A DNA stretch of 64,000 nt from Bacillota bacterium (GTDB lineage Bacteria > Bacillota > Clostridia > Acetivibrionales > DSM-1351). The position numbers and the translations under genes are program-made. This document shows, piece after piece, positions 8,056-17,910 of the stretch. The stretch is taken from NCBI GenBank assembly GCA_023409265.1, contig JAEYHZ010000004.1, forward strand, positions 449,295-513,294, given 5' to 3'. Numbering within the stretch: the stretch's first letter is position 1; every line of letters begins with the position of its first letter. Under the pieces are notes generated by a model, which searched no databases, had not been told where the DNA came from, and saw nothing but the letters and a program-made list of their open reading frames with translations.

Positions 8056-9663
8056 TTATTTTAAGTTATCAACTGCAGCTCTTTCTATGGCCAATCCCTG
8101 AGTGTAGCGTTTCATAAATTCATTGAATCCGGCAACATCAGCAGGATTTGGAGCGACAGAACTACCCTCTTTTCCAGCGAAAACCTTCTGCTTCAGGAAA
8201 TCTCCCAATGATTCCTTTTCTCCACGGTTGATCATATAGGATGCAAGGAGCGCTATACCCCAGGCTCCGCCTTCCCCGGCAGTTTCCATGATTGACACGG
8301 GAACATTAACCGCAGCAGCCATAATTCTCTGCCCCACTTCCTTTGTCTTGAAGAACCCTCCATGACCCAGGATTTCATCCACCTTGACATTTTCCTTTTC
8401 AAAAAGGATATTCAGACCTGTTTTAAGAGCACCCAGAGCAGTAAACAAATTTACCCTTATAAAATTAGCAAGGTTGAAGTTGCTGTTTGATGATCTTACA
8501 AACATTGGCCGGCCTTCCTCAAAATGAGTAATATGTTCACCTGAAATATATCCGTATGCCAATAAGCCTCCGCAATCGGGATCACCCTGCAGTGCCATAC
8601 CAAGCAGAGTATCATACAGTTTGGGTTTACTTACATCCATGCCCATTGCTTTGATTGCTTCAGCAAACAAGCCAATCCATGCGTCGTAATCTGAAGTACA
8701 ATTGTTGGAATGTGCCATGGCAACGAGTTTGCCATCAGGTGTAGTAACCAGGTCAATCTCTGAATATGCCCTGGAAAGTTCCTTTTCAAGTACGATCATG
8801 GCAAAAACCGATGTACCCGCAGATACATTACCTGTACGAGCAGCTACGCTGTTAGTTGCAACCATGCCTGTTCCGGCATCACCTTCCGGAGGACAGAGTG
8901 GAATACCGGCTTGCAGTTCTCCTGTAACATCCAGGAGCTTAGCACCTTCTGCTGTGAGTTCTCCGGCTTTTTCACCGGCAACCAGAACAGTCGGAAGTAT
9001 ATTTTCAAGTTTCCATGGAAGATTTTTTGAACCAATTAGCTCATTGAATTGATTAATCAACTGCTTATTATAGTCCCTGGTGTTAAGGTCAATTGGGAAA
9101 ACACCAGATGCTTCGCCAACTCCAAGAACTTTCTGTCCGGTCAGCTTCCAATGTATATAGCCTGCCAGTGTTGTCATAAAATCAATGTCAGCTATATGTT
9201 TTTCATTATTTAAAATTGCCTGATAAAGGTGTGCAATACTCCATCTTTGTGGAATAGGATAATTAAACAATCCTGTTAGAGCATCTGATGCCTGACCGGT
9301 AATGTTATTACGCCATGTGCGGAACGGTGTCAGTTGATTGTCATTCTTATCAAAAACCATATATCCATGCATCATACCGCTGAAACCGATAGCCCCGGTT
9401 GTCTTAACCGAAACTCCGTATTGGTCCCGGACATTGTTGGCCATTTTCTGATAGCTGCTCTGTACACCTTTCCAAATGTCATCTATACTGTAAGTCCAAA
9501 CATTATTCACATAACTGTTTTCCCAGTCATGGCTTCCTGTGGCAATCGGGGCATTATCTGAACCAATGAGGACCGTTTTGATTCTGGTGGATCCCAGTTC
9601 AATTCCGATTACTGTCTGGCCGTTAATAATAGCATTTTTTACATCATTCAACTCTAAACTCAT
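8056..9663 (-). CDS. araB: FGGY-family carbohydrate kinase, L-ribulokinase-like
   Basis: ATP-dependent pentulose kinase of the FGGY superfamily. Residues about 18-31 hold the phosphate-1 motif GIELGSTRIK. A GFSGMMHGYM sugar-binding segment, the GNVSAGTSVFAM phosphate-2 region and a C-terminal GHGGFFKTK / ETAGEGGAWGIA adenosine region follow. 535 residues. From memory the sequence closely resembles the Bacteroides-type kinases annotated as L-ribulokinase rather than the classical Bacillus AraB, so the substrate is likely L-ribulose but D-xylulose is not excluded. GGAGG is 7 nt before the ATG. No isomerase or epimerase neighbour is present to settle the pathway. Confidence 0.75.
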   Translation of the reverse strand: MSLELNDVKNAIINGQTVIGIELGSTRIKTVLIGSDNAPIATGSHDWENSYVNNVWTYSIDDIWKGVQSSYQKMANNVRDQYGVSVKTTGAIGFSGMMHGYMVFDKNDNQLTPFRTWRNNITGQASDALTGLFNYPIPQRWSIAHLYQAILNNEKHIADIDFMTTLAGYIHWKLTGQKVLGVGEASGVFPIDLNTRDYNKQLINQFNELIGSKNLPWKLENILPTVLVAGEKAGELTAEGAKLLDVTGELQAGIPLCPPEGDAGTGMVATNSVAARTGNVSAGTSVFAMIVLEKELSRAYSEIDLVTTPDGKLVAMAHSNNCTSDYDAWIGLFAEAIKAMGMDVSKPKLYDTLLGMALQGDPDCGGLLAYGYISGEHITHFEEGRPMFVRSSNSNFNLANFIRVNLFTALGALKTGLNILFEKENVKVDEILGHGGFFKTKEVGQRIMAAAVNVPVSIMETAGEGGAWGIALLASYMINRGEKESLGDFLKQKVFAGKEGSSVAPNPADVAGFNEFMKRYTQGLAIERAAVDNLK

Positions 9664-9942
9664 TGTTTTATCCTCCTATATATTCATCATCAAATAAATA
9701 ACTATTTTATTAATTAATTTATATTATTGTAAATCAATAGTCAAGCTTAATAAGAAATTCTTCAGCAACAATATCCGGTATTTAGTTTATAATATACATT
9801 CTTTCTAAAATGCATCTGACCAACTCATACTATACCCTATCTTTGGCGTATACTAAGGTATGAGAAAAAATAACCGTTCAAGGAATCGAAAGTTATTATT
9901 TGGTCATTCCTAAATATAAAAATTACAAAGCCGGAGAACATT

Positions 9943-10668
9943 ATGAATTTATATGAAAAATGGGCCCTACAGGAATTAAGGAAATGGCAGCAGGAAATGT
10001 TGAGGATGCCTACTATAGCTGATCGTCTCAGTAAGGGAATTCAAAACAAAGTCAATGGCATCATTCCTGAAAAAGCCCACAGTGTTATTACTGAAACTAT
10101 AAAAACCATGGTTAGAGGGGTGTTGTTCGGCTCGGAACTCACCACAGGAACACCCCTGTTTAATGCCTCACTGGAAGAGCGTGAATACATTATAAAAGAC
10201 AAGATCAGTTTTTATAAAAGAACCGCTGCCGTTAGCGGTGCCTGGACAGGATCGGGAGGTATATTTCTCGGAATGGCAGACTTCCCCATCCTTTTAAGCC
10301 TGAAGCTTAAATTTCTTTTTGAGGCAGCTTCAATATATGGGTTTGATGTGGCCGACTATAAGGAACGTTTGTATATACTTTATATATTCCAGCTTGCGTT
10401 TTCCAGCCGGCAGAGAACCACTGAAATATATCAGAATGTATTCAATTGGAAGAGTTATTCCGGTATGCTTCCGGAAGACATCAATTCTTTTGACTGGAGA
10501 ACCTTCCAGCAGGAATACAGAGACTATATAGATCTTGCAAAAATGCTGCAGCTTGTTCCTGTGATCGGTGCGGCGGTGGGAGCTGTTGCAAATTACCGTC
10601 TCATGGACAAACTTGGTGAGACAGCTATAAATGCATACAGGCTGAGACTGCTTGACCCAAGTCAGTGA
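9943..10668 (+). CDS. EcsC family protein
   Basis: 241 residues matching the EcsC family, named from Bacillus but of unresolved biochemical function. The signature is an N-terminal amphipathic region (ALQELRKWQQEM), a Gly/Ala-rich hydrophobic central stretch SGAWTGSGGIFLGMADFPIL around residues 95-120, and a second small-residue segment VPVIGAAVGAVANY near 205-220. These hydrophobic stretches suggest membrane association. There are no ecsA/ecsB transporter genes nearby. It stands alone, divergent from the AraB-like kinase across a 279-bp AT-rich gap in which no specific operator was recognised. Confidence 0.8.
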   Translation: MNLYEKWALQELRKWQQEMLRMPTIADRLSKGIQNKVNGIIPEKAHSVITETIKTMVRGVLFGSELTTGTPLFNASLEEREYIIKDKISFYKRTAAVSGAWTGSGGIFLGMADFPILLSLKLKFLFEAASIYGFDVADYKERLYILYIFQLAFSSRQRTTEIYQNVFNWKSYSGMLPEDINSFDWRTFQQEYRDYIDLAKMLQLVPVIGAAVGAVANYRLMDKLGETAINAYRLRLLDPSQ

Positions 10669-10808
10669 TCTTGATTTTAGCGTTTAACTAATAATTAATC
10701 TCATTTCTTTTGAACTAATATACAGTCCGCATTTGGCATGGTAAAATATTTATTAAATGGCTTAACATGGATTGTAAAGAAACTCAGAAGAAAAGGGGTA
10801 AATAAAAT

Positions 10809-12359
10809 ATGGCCAATCTTTTCAAATTCCAGATTGTGGAGCTGCCAAAGATCTATTTAGTGGGCAAAGAATCAAAGTACAATATAGAACTACATATAAA
10901 GGGAGATAACCGCATTCCGGCCTTTTGGGATAAATGCCTCTCCGATGGAACTTTTCCGGTACTTGAAAAGAAATCTGAACATATTTGCGAACCTGCCTAT
11001 GTGGGTACCACTATCGATTGGGATATGGGGTACGGTACTTTTTCATATATTTGCGGAATGTTGTTTAAAGAAGCTGTGACAGTACCTGATGGATATGTTA
11101 TGCGTGAATTAGGTGCAGAAAAGGTGGGTCTGTGTTGGATAAAGGGCAAAAATACTGAAGATGTCTGTTCAAATGCGCACAGACTGGCAGAACAGGCTAT
11201 AAAAAGTAACGGATTTTACCCCAATCAGATGAAGTGGACTATGGAATTGTTTAATAACCCCCGTTATACGACACCTGATGAAAAAGGCGAAATTATTCTT
11301 GATTATTATATTCCGCTGGCTCAATCCTTTGAGAGCCTTGGAAAGAGGATCATCCATCCATATTTGGCAGCCTACCCTGCTTTTAAGCCAGTTTCAGATT
11401 TCAATGTCAGTGAAAAAGCTCAATTGCAGATGTATGATTTTATTTATGAAAGCCTCACCACTATTATTACTGATTTATCGACTATAAATGTTGGTCATGA
11501 ACCAGATGATTGTTTTGAACACTGGCAGATGAATAATTCCAAACCTGAGCTGATGTATAAAATGCAAAAAATCAGAAAAAATTTCTTTAATCTTTTTGAA
11601 TCTTTTATTAAAATTGGTCTGGCAGGTGAAGCTTTACAAGACGGATTGTTTATTCATAAAAACGATTTGGGAATTACTCAGAAAACCATGGACAAGCTTT
11701 TACTTTTCGGGTTTATTTGTAAGGAAAACGAAGACGGATATTTTATAACTCACAACAAACACAAGGAAATGTTTCCGGCATGGAAGCTGCACTGCTCAGT
11801 ATCAAAGAACAATAAAATCAAAACACAGGATATTATGACTTTTCTGCTTGGCTGCCATGGCGACAAGAAATTTACTGCAGCCGAAATGTTTGGCAAAGTC
11901 GGCAACGCAGCACTCATAACCGAACTTGAACAGTTCTTTTCAACAAAAGGGTACACTTGCAAAAACGACGAATTGAGAGTTACTTACGAAAAAGAATACC
12001 CGGATAAGCAAAAGGCGCATTTGAATATTTTTTATGATTGGAGAAAGGTAAATCCCATGACCTTTGAATTCAAAGCCCCTCATTTCAGCGAGTTGTTAAA
12101 AAACTATAACCAAATGGACGATGAATTGAAAGCCCTGGTCTTCAATAGAACAAAAATATGCGATGGCTGCGGTTATTGCACCCAAACCGATAAAACAGGA
12201 AAGCGCCCACGGCTAACTATGTCCCTTGAGTTAAATGGCGAGACCCTGCCAAAATGTCCTTTTTTTCCTTCTTTGGTTTGGGGTGGCATCAATGAAAAGA
12301 TGATAAGGCTTGTTAAAAAACTATTTAATTTTGCAGAGAATGTACTATATTGTAAATAA
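10809..12359 (+). CDS. Uncharacterised protein: GyrI-like effector-binding domain plus cysteine-containing C-terminal region
   Basis: 516 residues, no name recognised. Residues about 1-165 look like a GyrI / AraC-type small-molecule-binding domain (MANLFKFQIVELPKIYLVG, a YVGTTIDWDMGYGTF core, ending LDYYIPLA). The remainder is unfamiliar: a helical region 190-300, a stretch that could be a winged helix (DLGITQKTMDKLLLFGFICKE), and a tail with Cys451, Cys454, Cys457 and Cys483 that could bind zinc or a cluster. No DNA-binding AraC helix-turn-helix is present. GGGGTAAATAAA precedes the ATG. It stands alone between two genes of unrelated function and converges with the next. Confidence 0.65.
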   Translation: MANLFKFQIVELPKIYLVGKESKYNIELHIKGDNRIPAFWDKCLSDGTFPVLEKKSEHICEPAYVGTTIDWDMGYGTFSYICGMLFKEAVTVPDGYVMRELGAEKVGLCWIKGKNTEDVCSNAHRLAEQAIKSNGFYPNQMKWTMELFNNPRYTTPDEKGEIILDYYIPLAQSFESLGKRIIHPYLAAYPAFKPVSDFNVSEKAQLQMYDFIYESLTTIITDLSTINVGHEPDDCFEHWQMNNSKPELMYKMQKIRKNFFNLFESFIKIGLAGEALQDGLFIHKNDLGITQKTMDKLLLFGFICKENEDGYFITHNKHKEMFPAWKLHCSVSKNNKIKTQDIMTFLLGCHGDKKFTAAEMFGKVGNAALITELEQFFSTKGYTCKNDELRVTYEKEYPDKQKAHLNIFYDWRKVNPMTFEFKAPHFSELLKNYNQMDDELKALVFNRTKICDGCGYCTQTDKTGKRPRLTMSLELNGETLPKCPFFPSLVWGGINEKMIRLVKKLFNFAENVLYCK

Positions 12360-12388
12360 TCATACGCAAATCCACGTTTTAATGTTTT

Positions 12389-13201
12389 TTAACTTTTATT
12401 TTTTGCTTCATACCATTGAGTGACTTTATTCCACTTTTTATAATATATTTTAAGAAAACTTTTACTGATGCCGTATTTGTCATATCCGCCGGTTCCCCTT
12501 TGGTATATGGATAATGCTGCATCCCGCTTTTTCTTGCCTTCAAGATTCTTAACCCGCTTGTCGGCAAGTATCCAGCTGTACATGGCCGTACCCCAGTTTA
12601 TATTTATTGCACCGTCAAGAGGTTTGTTCTTTGTTTTCAGGGTTTTGGCAAGATTGGCACAATTGCCGCTGCTGATCTGGAAATAACCGTAATACTTACC
12701 GCACACGGCCTTCTCATCAAAATTGCTTTCTGTATAGATAAGTGCCAGTAGGTCAATATAATTCAATTCTCTTTTTTGGCAATACTCCCAGAGCAGTTTT
12801 TGGTGCTCCTTTTTCATGGGATTCTGCTCTCTGTACCATAGGTTTTCTTCGTCTTTTGTACTGTCCTTATCTTTTACTTCTATTGCGGGAGCTGTTGTAG
12901 TACTTATTTCCGGTTCATCGGTTGTATTCTCTTTTTCTGCCCCTACTGAGGTATCAGCGACAGCCTTCACAGGGTTTACAGCTATGGCTGATTCGGTTTT
13001 TTTATAATATGAGGTATACGCCTCCAAAGCCACTATGACATCATCAACCTCATAAGATTTCTGTGACTGCGTAGTTACATTATACCTAACTGTCTGATTA
13101 CCTGTTGTATTTGACCTGGCAAAAGTTTGGACAGGCGCGAAACAACCTGTCAGGAAACAAAAAGCAATAATAACGGATAATATCCTTTTAATCTGCTTCA
13201 A
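12389..13201 (-). CDS. Lipoprotein with lysozyme-like / soluble lytic transglycosylase domain
   Basis: Probable surface-anchored peptidoglycan hydrolase. The N-terminus is a lipoprotein signal with Cys20 in FLTGC. A ~90-residue Thr/Glu/Lys-rich linker follows, and the catalytic domain starts near residue 120. IYTESNFDE with Glu158 is the expected catalytic glutamate, and YYGYFQISSGNC and LSIYQRGTGGYDKYG match the fold's Gly-Phe/Gln and Gly-rich motifs. The start codon is TTG at 13201-13199, with GGGGGAT upstream. 270 residues. No partner genes; it converges with the preceding plus-strand gene. Confidence 0.8.
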   Translation of the reverse strand: MKQIKRILSVIIAFCFLTGCFAPVQTFARSNTTGNQTVRYNVTTQSQKSYEVDDVIVALEAYTSYYKKTESAIAVNPVKAVADTSVGAEKENTTDEPEISTTTAPAIEVKDKDSTKDEENLWYREQNPMKKEHQKLLWEYCQKRELNYIDLLALIYTESNFDEKAVCGKYYGYFQISSGNCANLAKTLKTKNKPLDGAININWGTAMYSWILADKRVKNLEGKKKRDAALSIYQRGTGGYDKYGISKSFLKIYYKKWNKVTQWYEAKNKS

Positions 13202-13482
13202 TTCTGCGATCCCCCATTCGGAATATTATGGATCAGTATAAATATTATATCAGTGCTACGGCTTTTTTGGAAGATATTATAGACTATACAACAATGGTAC
13301 CTCCAAAAGTCCAATCCCTTCCTCATATTACCGGTATCTCTTTCAGTCTCGCCGGAGCAGTCAGAAAACCACAAGCTGCAGGAATAAGACAAAGTTTACA
13401 GCAGACTGCCCCCTGAGAATCAGGCAATACATATCGAATGTTTTAATTTATAATTTTGTAGGTTTAACTTTATAATTTGTTG
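13202..13482. other. Non-coding stretch between lipoprotein gene and tRNA
   Basis: No convincing gene; the two overlapping opposite ORFs of about 60 codons here have no ribosome site or family resemblance. The minus strand, which is the leader of the transglycosylase gene, has GC-rich segments (CCGGCGAGAC, GATACCGG, CAGGGGGCAGTCTGC) able to fold, but they do not match a riboswitch consensus I know. Confidence 0.4.
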
Positions 13483-13511
13483 TTGACAAACAAGTGAAAT
13501 GTTATTATAAT
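13483..13511 (+). promoter_or_regulatory. Sigma-A promoter of the tRNA-Leu gene
   Basis: Perfect TTGACA at 13483-13488 and perfect TATAAT at 13506-13511 with a 17-bp spacer, 14 bp before the tRNA. Consistent with strong constitutive transcription. Confidence 0.9.
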
Positions 13512-13524
13512 AGGAAATGCTCGT

Positions 13525-13607
<83 letters not shown>

Positions 13608-13611
13608 AAGA

Positions 13612-13643
13612 AGAAGTGTTGTTTTAGCAGCACTTCTTTTTTT
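13612..13643 (+). terminator. Terminator of tRNA-Leu
   Basis: AGAAGTG / CACTTCT arms with an additional internal TG/CA pair, followed by TTTTTTT, starting 4 nt after the tRNA CCA. Confidence 0.85.
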
Positions 13644-13651
13644 GCTTTTAA

Positions 13652-14719
13652 TTACCTGACAAGTTCGGCATTATTAATAATGGTATAGTCCTTTCTCTCT
13701 GCAAGATTTACCTCTTCATAAAAGGTTTTCTTGCTTCCATCAGAATTAAAAACAACTCTAACTACTGGTCTGGTTGGATAATACTTATTGAGGTTAATTA
13801 CTACACCTTTTTCTCCATTGTTAAGAATAACACCGGTTCCTACAGGATATGGCGGGATAAACTGTATAAAACAGTTCAGCACCTGGGAGTCAAGGGTTGG
13901 TGAAGCAATTACTGTGAGATACTCTATTGCAGTATTTACACTGATTTTTTTCCTGTATATCCTGTCGGATGTAAGGGAGTCAAAAATATCTGTGATGGCA
14001 ACAATACGCGAGTATATATGAATTTGATCATTATGCAAGCCGTTTGGATAACCCTTCCCATCAAACCTCTCGTGATGTTCAAGAGCCACTCTTGCTGAAG
14101 CTTCACTTATAAGCGGGAGCTTTTTTAAAATTTTGTATCCGTGGAAGGAATGTTCTTTTATTACTTCGTATTCTACCGAAGATAATGCGGCCTTTTTTAG
14201 TAATATCTCCTGTGGAATCATTATTTTGCCTATATCGTGTAAAAGGGCTCCAACACCCAATTCTTTCAGTTGGTCGAGACTAAGATTAAGTTTTATTCCT
14301 GTAATTATTGATAAAATGCAAACATTAACACAATGGGAATAGGTATACATATCCCTTAACTTAATATCCATTAAGTTAACAAGAATATCATCCAGGGATA
14401 ATATCTCGTCCAGAATCCCATTAACAATCGCAATGGCTTCCGCAGTGTTGAGGAACTCCATTGAAGTATAGTTATCCATTGATTCTTTGATAAAAGCTAC
14501 TGCATCCCGTCTTGTTGATTCTTCAACAACATCCTGTATAACCAAGTCCTTCGATATCTCATCTTCAATGTAAACTTCTGTGACTCCCAAATCTTTTAGG
14601 CGCTCTATATAAGATTTCGTTAAGAGAGCGCCTGATTCCAGGAGAGTTAAATTCCCATTGAATATTGCCTTACCAAGTATCATACCCGGTTCACAGTTTG
14701 AAATTTCTATTCTTCTCAT
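13652..14719 (-). CDS. HD-GYP domain protein (probable cyclic-di-GMP phosphodiesterase)
   Basis: Putative signalling phosphodiesterase. 355 residues: an N-terminal region of about 115 residues of the DUF3391-like / regulatory type, then an HD-GYP domain with His129, the HD pair at 161-162 (HDIGK), EVIKEHSFHGYKIL, and HHERFDGKGYPNGL around 215, which contains the GYP signature. The C-terminal ~80 residues (NNGEKGVVINLNKYYPTRPVV) form a small beta domain. No membrane segment, so cytosolic. Monocistronic and divergent from the metallophosphoesterase gene. The substrate is assigned from the family only. Confidence 0.88.
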   Translation of the reverse strand: MRRIEISNCEPGMILGKAIFNGNLTLLESGALLTKSYIERLKDLGVTEVYIEDEISKDLVIQDVVEESTRRDAVAFIKESMDNYTSMEFLNTAEAIAIVNGILDEILSLDDILVNLMDIKLRDMYTYSHCVNVCILSIITGIKLNLSLDQLKELGVGALLHDIGKIMIPQEILLKKAALSSVEYEVIKEHSFHGYKILKKLPLISEASARVALEHHERFDGKGYPNGLHNDQIHIYSRIVAITDIFDSLTSDRIYRKKISVNTAIEYLTVIASPTLDSQVLNCFIQFIPPYPVGTGVILNNGEKGVVINLNKYYPTRPVVRVVFNSDGSKKTFYEEVNLAERKDYTIINNAELVR

Positions 14720-14958
14720 TTCTTCCTCTTAAACTAGTTATGACTTAAGTTACACAGTAAAACTCAATAAAATTTTTAAAGCAAATAATAGAAAATTTAT
14801 GCAGTTTAATAACATAATTATACTGATTGTTCCAAAAAGTAGCAACAATTTTTTATTACAAGGGTGCTATAAGGTTGGAAATTTTACAAAAGCCTTTTTT
14901 TTATATATACTTATTTTGTCACTGAAATCGGTCCACTTAAATAGGAGTAACTGCCCAT

Positions 14959-15786
14959 ATGATTTACACAATAATACTCATTGCAATAATCCTCACTCTA
15001 ATATATATGAGATTTGAAACAACCTTTCTAGCCAGAAGTGTGCTGAATTTCAGTACAAACACCAAAGGTTTAAGAATTGTACATTTATCTGATATTCATA
15101 TAAATAAGTTTTATGTATCTGAGCAAAAGTTATTAACTTATCTAAGACAGGCTGATCCGGATATAATAATTATGAGCGGGGATTATATTGAAACAGTCAA
15201 AGATATTCCCAAGTTTATTAACTTTCTTGAAGCAATATCAAACAATTTTCCGGTATACCTGACCCTTGGCAACCATGACCATAAGGCATTACACTATGAC
15301 AAAAAAACCATTGCAGACTTTGTTAAAGCAGTAGAAGCCACCGGAGCAACTGTTTTGATAAACTCAAGTATAAGAATTGCCAAGGAGGATATAACTTATA
15401 ATTTAATAGGCATTGACGACTTAAAGCATGGAAATCCTGATAATAAAAAAGCATTTAAAGAAATAAAACCCTCTTTTGATAGTGGGATAATAAATATAAT
15501 TTTTTCCCATAATCCAGATATAATTTTTGCTCTCCCAAGGGATAAAGTTGATTACTTCTTTTGCGGACATTTTCACGGTGGTCAGATATGGATGCCCTTT
15601 AACCTTGAATTCCGGCTTATGAGAAAGGAAAAACTGAGTAAAATGGGATATTACAGGGGCCTCCACAAGGTTAACGGCATAAACATATATATTAATAGAG
15701 GGATGGGAAACGTTATTTTTCCATTCAGGTTCTTTTCCACTCCTGAAATGGCAATTATTCAGCTTCCTGCAAGCACGAAAGAGTAA
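14959..15786 (+). CDS. Membrane-anchored metallophosphoesterase (YkoQ/YaeI type)
   Basis: Calcineurin-like phosphoesterase with one N-terminal membrane helix (residues about 2-17). All metal ligands are visible: DIH at 45-47, MSGDY near 78, GNHDH near 109, FSHNPD near 180 and GHFHGGQ near 212. 275 residues. This subfamily includes E. coli YaeI, implicated in UDP-diacylglucosamine hydrolysis, and Bacillus YkoQ; the substrate here is unknown. Followed by a strong terminator. Confidence 0.85.
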   Translation: MIYTIILIAIILTLIYMRFETTFLARSVLNFSTNTKGLRIVHLSDIHINKFYVSEQKLLTYLRQADPDIIIMSGDYIETVKDIPKFINFLEAISNNFPVYLTLGNHDHKALHYDKKTIADFVKAVEATGATVLINSSIRIAKEDITYNLIGIDDLKHGNPDNKKAFKEIKPSFDSGIINIIFSHNPDIIFALPRDKVDYFFCGHFHGGQIWMPFNLEFRLMRKEKLSKMGYYRGLHKVNGINIYINRGMGNVIFPFRFFSTPEMAIIQLPASTKE

Positions 15787-15788
15787 CA

Positions 15789-15835
15789 AAAACCCTTTGC
15801 AGTTGTCAAATCGCTCCGACTTTGCAAAGGGTTTT
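15789..15835. terminator. Bidirectional terminator
   Basis: A perfect 13-bp stem, AAAACCCTTTGCA (15789-15801) with TGCAAAGGGTTTT (15823-15835), between the convergent metallophosphoesterase and phosphoglucomutase genes; T-rich on both strands. Confidence 0.85.
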
Positions 15836-15897
15836 ATATGCTAAAAAGTTTTGTAAACAATCTGGTGCTTTTGTATAATATTATAATGTGTAAGTTA

Positions 15898-17628
15898 TTA
15901 TAATAATGGCTTTATAACCTCAAGGACACTGTTCTTTAAGTTCTCCAGTCTTTCCTGCGACAATTCAAGAGTCCTGTCTGATACTCCATAATATATCTTG
16001 ATTTTAGGTTCAGTACCTGAAGGCCGTACACAGAACCATGAACCATCTTCCATTTCAAAGTATAGTACATCGGACTCAGGTAAAGTTATTTTTTCAGAAG
16101 TTCCTTCAGCAATGATGTATTTTTGGGAATTCTGATAATCTCTGATGGCCTTTACCTTCAAGCTGCCAAAGTTAGTGTATTTTGCTTCACGCATGGTTGA
16201 CATGGCAGACTTGATCTTCATTAAACCGTCTTTACCCTCTAAAGTAAAGGAATTTATTCCTTCTATAAAGTAACCATACTTTTCAAACAGCTTGATTAGA
16301 GCATCATAAAGGGACATTCCCTTAACCTTGTAGTATGCCGCCATTTCAGCAATCAGCATGGAAGCAACAACAGCATCCTTATCGCGTACATCTGTACCGG
16401 CCAGATAACCGTAGCTTTCCTCAAATCCGAACAGATATTTCTGGTCACCCTGTTCATCTCTTAACATGATCTGTTCACCAATGAATTTAAAGCCAGTGAG
16501 TACTTCAACAAGTTCAATATTATAGTAATTGGCAATAACTCTGGAAAGCTCTGTTGTAACAATTGTTTTTACTACAAAACCGTTCTTTGGAAGCTTTCCG
16601 GCTTCATTCATTGCTGTCAGTATATATTCCAAAAGGAGACAGCCGGTCTGATTTCCTGTCAATACCGCATATTCTCCATTGTCTTTTCGCACAACTACCC
16701 CGACTCTGTCACTGTCGGGGTCAGTCCCGATTATAAGATCAACGTTATTTTCGGAGGCCAGCTTGATAGCCAATTCGAAAGCTGATCTTTCTTCGGGGTT
16801 AGGAGATTTAACTGTGGAAAATTCTGAATCGGGAAGCTCCTGCTCTTTCACTACAAGAACATTTTTAAAACCATTCTCAGCGAGAATTCTTCTTACCGGC
16901 TTGTTTCCGGCTCCATGAAGAGGTGTGTAAACTATTTTGAAGGAATCGGCAACCTGTGCCACTGCATCCCTGTTAACCTGTAATGTCTTAAGCATCGCAA
17001 TATAGGCATCATCTACCTTGCTTCCAATTATCTCAAGAAGCCCCTTTTCAATGGCGTCTTCCCTGGACATTGTGTTGACTTTTGTAATATCAGTTATTTT
17101 GTTTATCTCGGCAATAACAGCATTGGAACCGTCGAGAGAAAGCTGTCCTCCATCCTCTCCATACACCTTGTAACCATTATATTGTTTCGGATTGTGACTG
17201 GCTGTAACAACAACTCCGGCAGCAGCTTTAAGATATCTGACCGCAAAGGATAATTGTGGAGTAGGACGTAATTCGTCGAACAGGTATGCTTTAATTCCGT
17301 TAGCACAGAAAACTTTAGCAGCCTCAAGTGAAAATTCAGGTGACATAAATCTTGAGTCATAAGCTATGACTATTCCCTTGTCCTGTTTGCCAAGGTTCTT
17401 GATATAGTTTGCCAGCCCCTGTGAAGCAACCCTTACGGTATAGATGTTTATCCGGTTGGTGCCGGCACCGATAATGCCTCTTAGACCTCCGGTTCCAAAT
17501 TCAAGACTTTTATAAAATCTGTCCTCAACTTCTTTTTCATTCTCTTTTATTGAAATTAGTTCGTTTTTTGTATTCTGATCAAAATAATCATTTTCCAACC
17601 AAAAATTAAGCTTTGCCATACTATCCAT
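15898..17628 (-). CDS. pgcA: Phosphoglucomutase / phosphomannomutase
   Basis: Interconverts glucose 1- and 6-phosphate (alpha-D-phosphohexomutase superfamily), supplying UDP-glucose and cell-envelope precursors. 576 residues. Phosphoserine loop VTASHNPKQYNGYK with Ser144, magnesium loop GTDPDSDRVG near 300, sugar-binding loop FGFEESYGYL near 410, and phosphate-binding RPSGTEPKIK near the C-terminus. The length fits the Bacillus PgcA class (about 580) rather than the shorter ManB/GlmM class. The GGAGG upstream is 13 nt before the ATG, farther than usual. Confidence 0.92.
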   Translation of the reverse strand: MDSMAKLNFWLENDYFDQNTKNELISIKENEKEVEDRFYKSLEFGTGGLRGIIGAGTNRINIYTVRVASQGLANYIKNLGKQDKGIVIAYDSRFMSPEFSLEAAKVFCANGIKAYLFDELRPTPQLSFAVRYLKAAAGVVVTASHNPKQYNGYKVYGEDGGQLSLDGSNAVIAEINKITDITKVNTMSREDAIEKGLLEIIGSKVDDAYIAMLKTLQVNRDAVAQVADSFKIVYTPLHGAGNKPVRRILAENGFKNVLVVKEQELPDSEFSTVKSPNPEERSAFELAIKLASENNVDLIIGTDPDSDRVGVVVRKDNGEYAVLTGNQTGCLLLEYILTAMNEAGKLPKNGFVVKTIVTTELSRVIANYYNIELVEVLTGFKFIGEQIMLRDEQGDQKYLFGFEESYGYLAGTDVRDKDAVVASMLIAEMAAYYKVKGMSLYDALIKLFEKYGYFIEGINSFTLEGKDGLMKIKSAMSTMREAKYTNFGSLKVKAIRDYQNSQKYIIAEGTSEKITLPESDVLYFEMEDGSWFCVRPSGTEPKIKIYYGVSDRTLELSQERLENLKNSVLEVIKPLL

Positions 17629-17737
17629 AATTACTGCGTAACCTCCTAGAAAAATTCATTTAAATCAACCATCCATCAACTTCATGCAGATATGGTTCAG
17701 TTTGGTAATAGTATAGCATAGTCCGGTGTGAGCTGCA

Positions 17738-17910
17738 AGGCAGCGAAACACGGCTCTATTATCTTCCTCTGCCGTTATTACCGGAAAAAGCTTGCCGAAC
17801 TCGCAAGGTTTTGAGGATAATAACAATGCCCGGCATGAGCCGCAATAAATTTGGTAATTAGTAATATGTTATTTTTCAGGCGGTGAAATGCGGCACTATT
17901 ATATTGAAGA
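17738..17910. repeat. Degenerate direct repeat pair flanking a structured intergenic segment
   Basis: The segments at 17738-17770 and 17878-17910 agree at about two thirds of positions (shared GAAA..CGGC.CTATTAT), and both are preceded by TTTGGTAAT. Between them CGGCTC (17752) and GAGCCG, and ATTATC..CCTC and GAGGATAAT, are inverted. The second copy runs into the last codons of the next gene. Possibly the remains of a small duplicated element. Confidence 0.4.

Noticed and set aside
13202..13482. c-di-AMP (ydaO) riboswitch before the lytic-transglycosylase gene
   Set aside because: Cell wall hydrolase genes often have one, but the conserved core blocks are not found in order.
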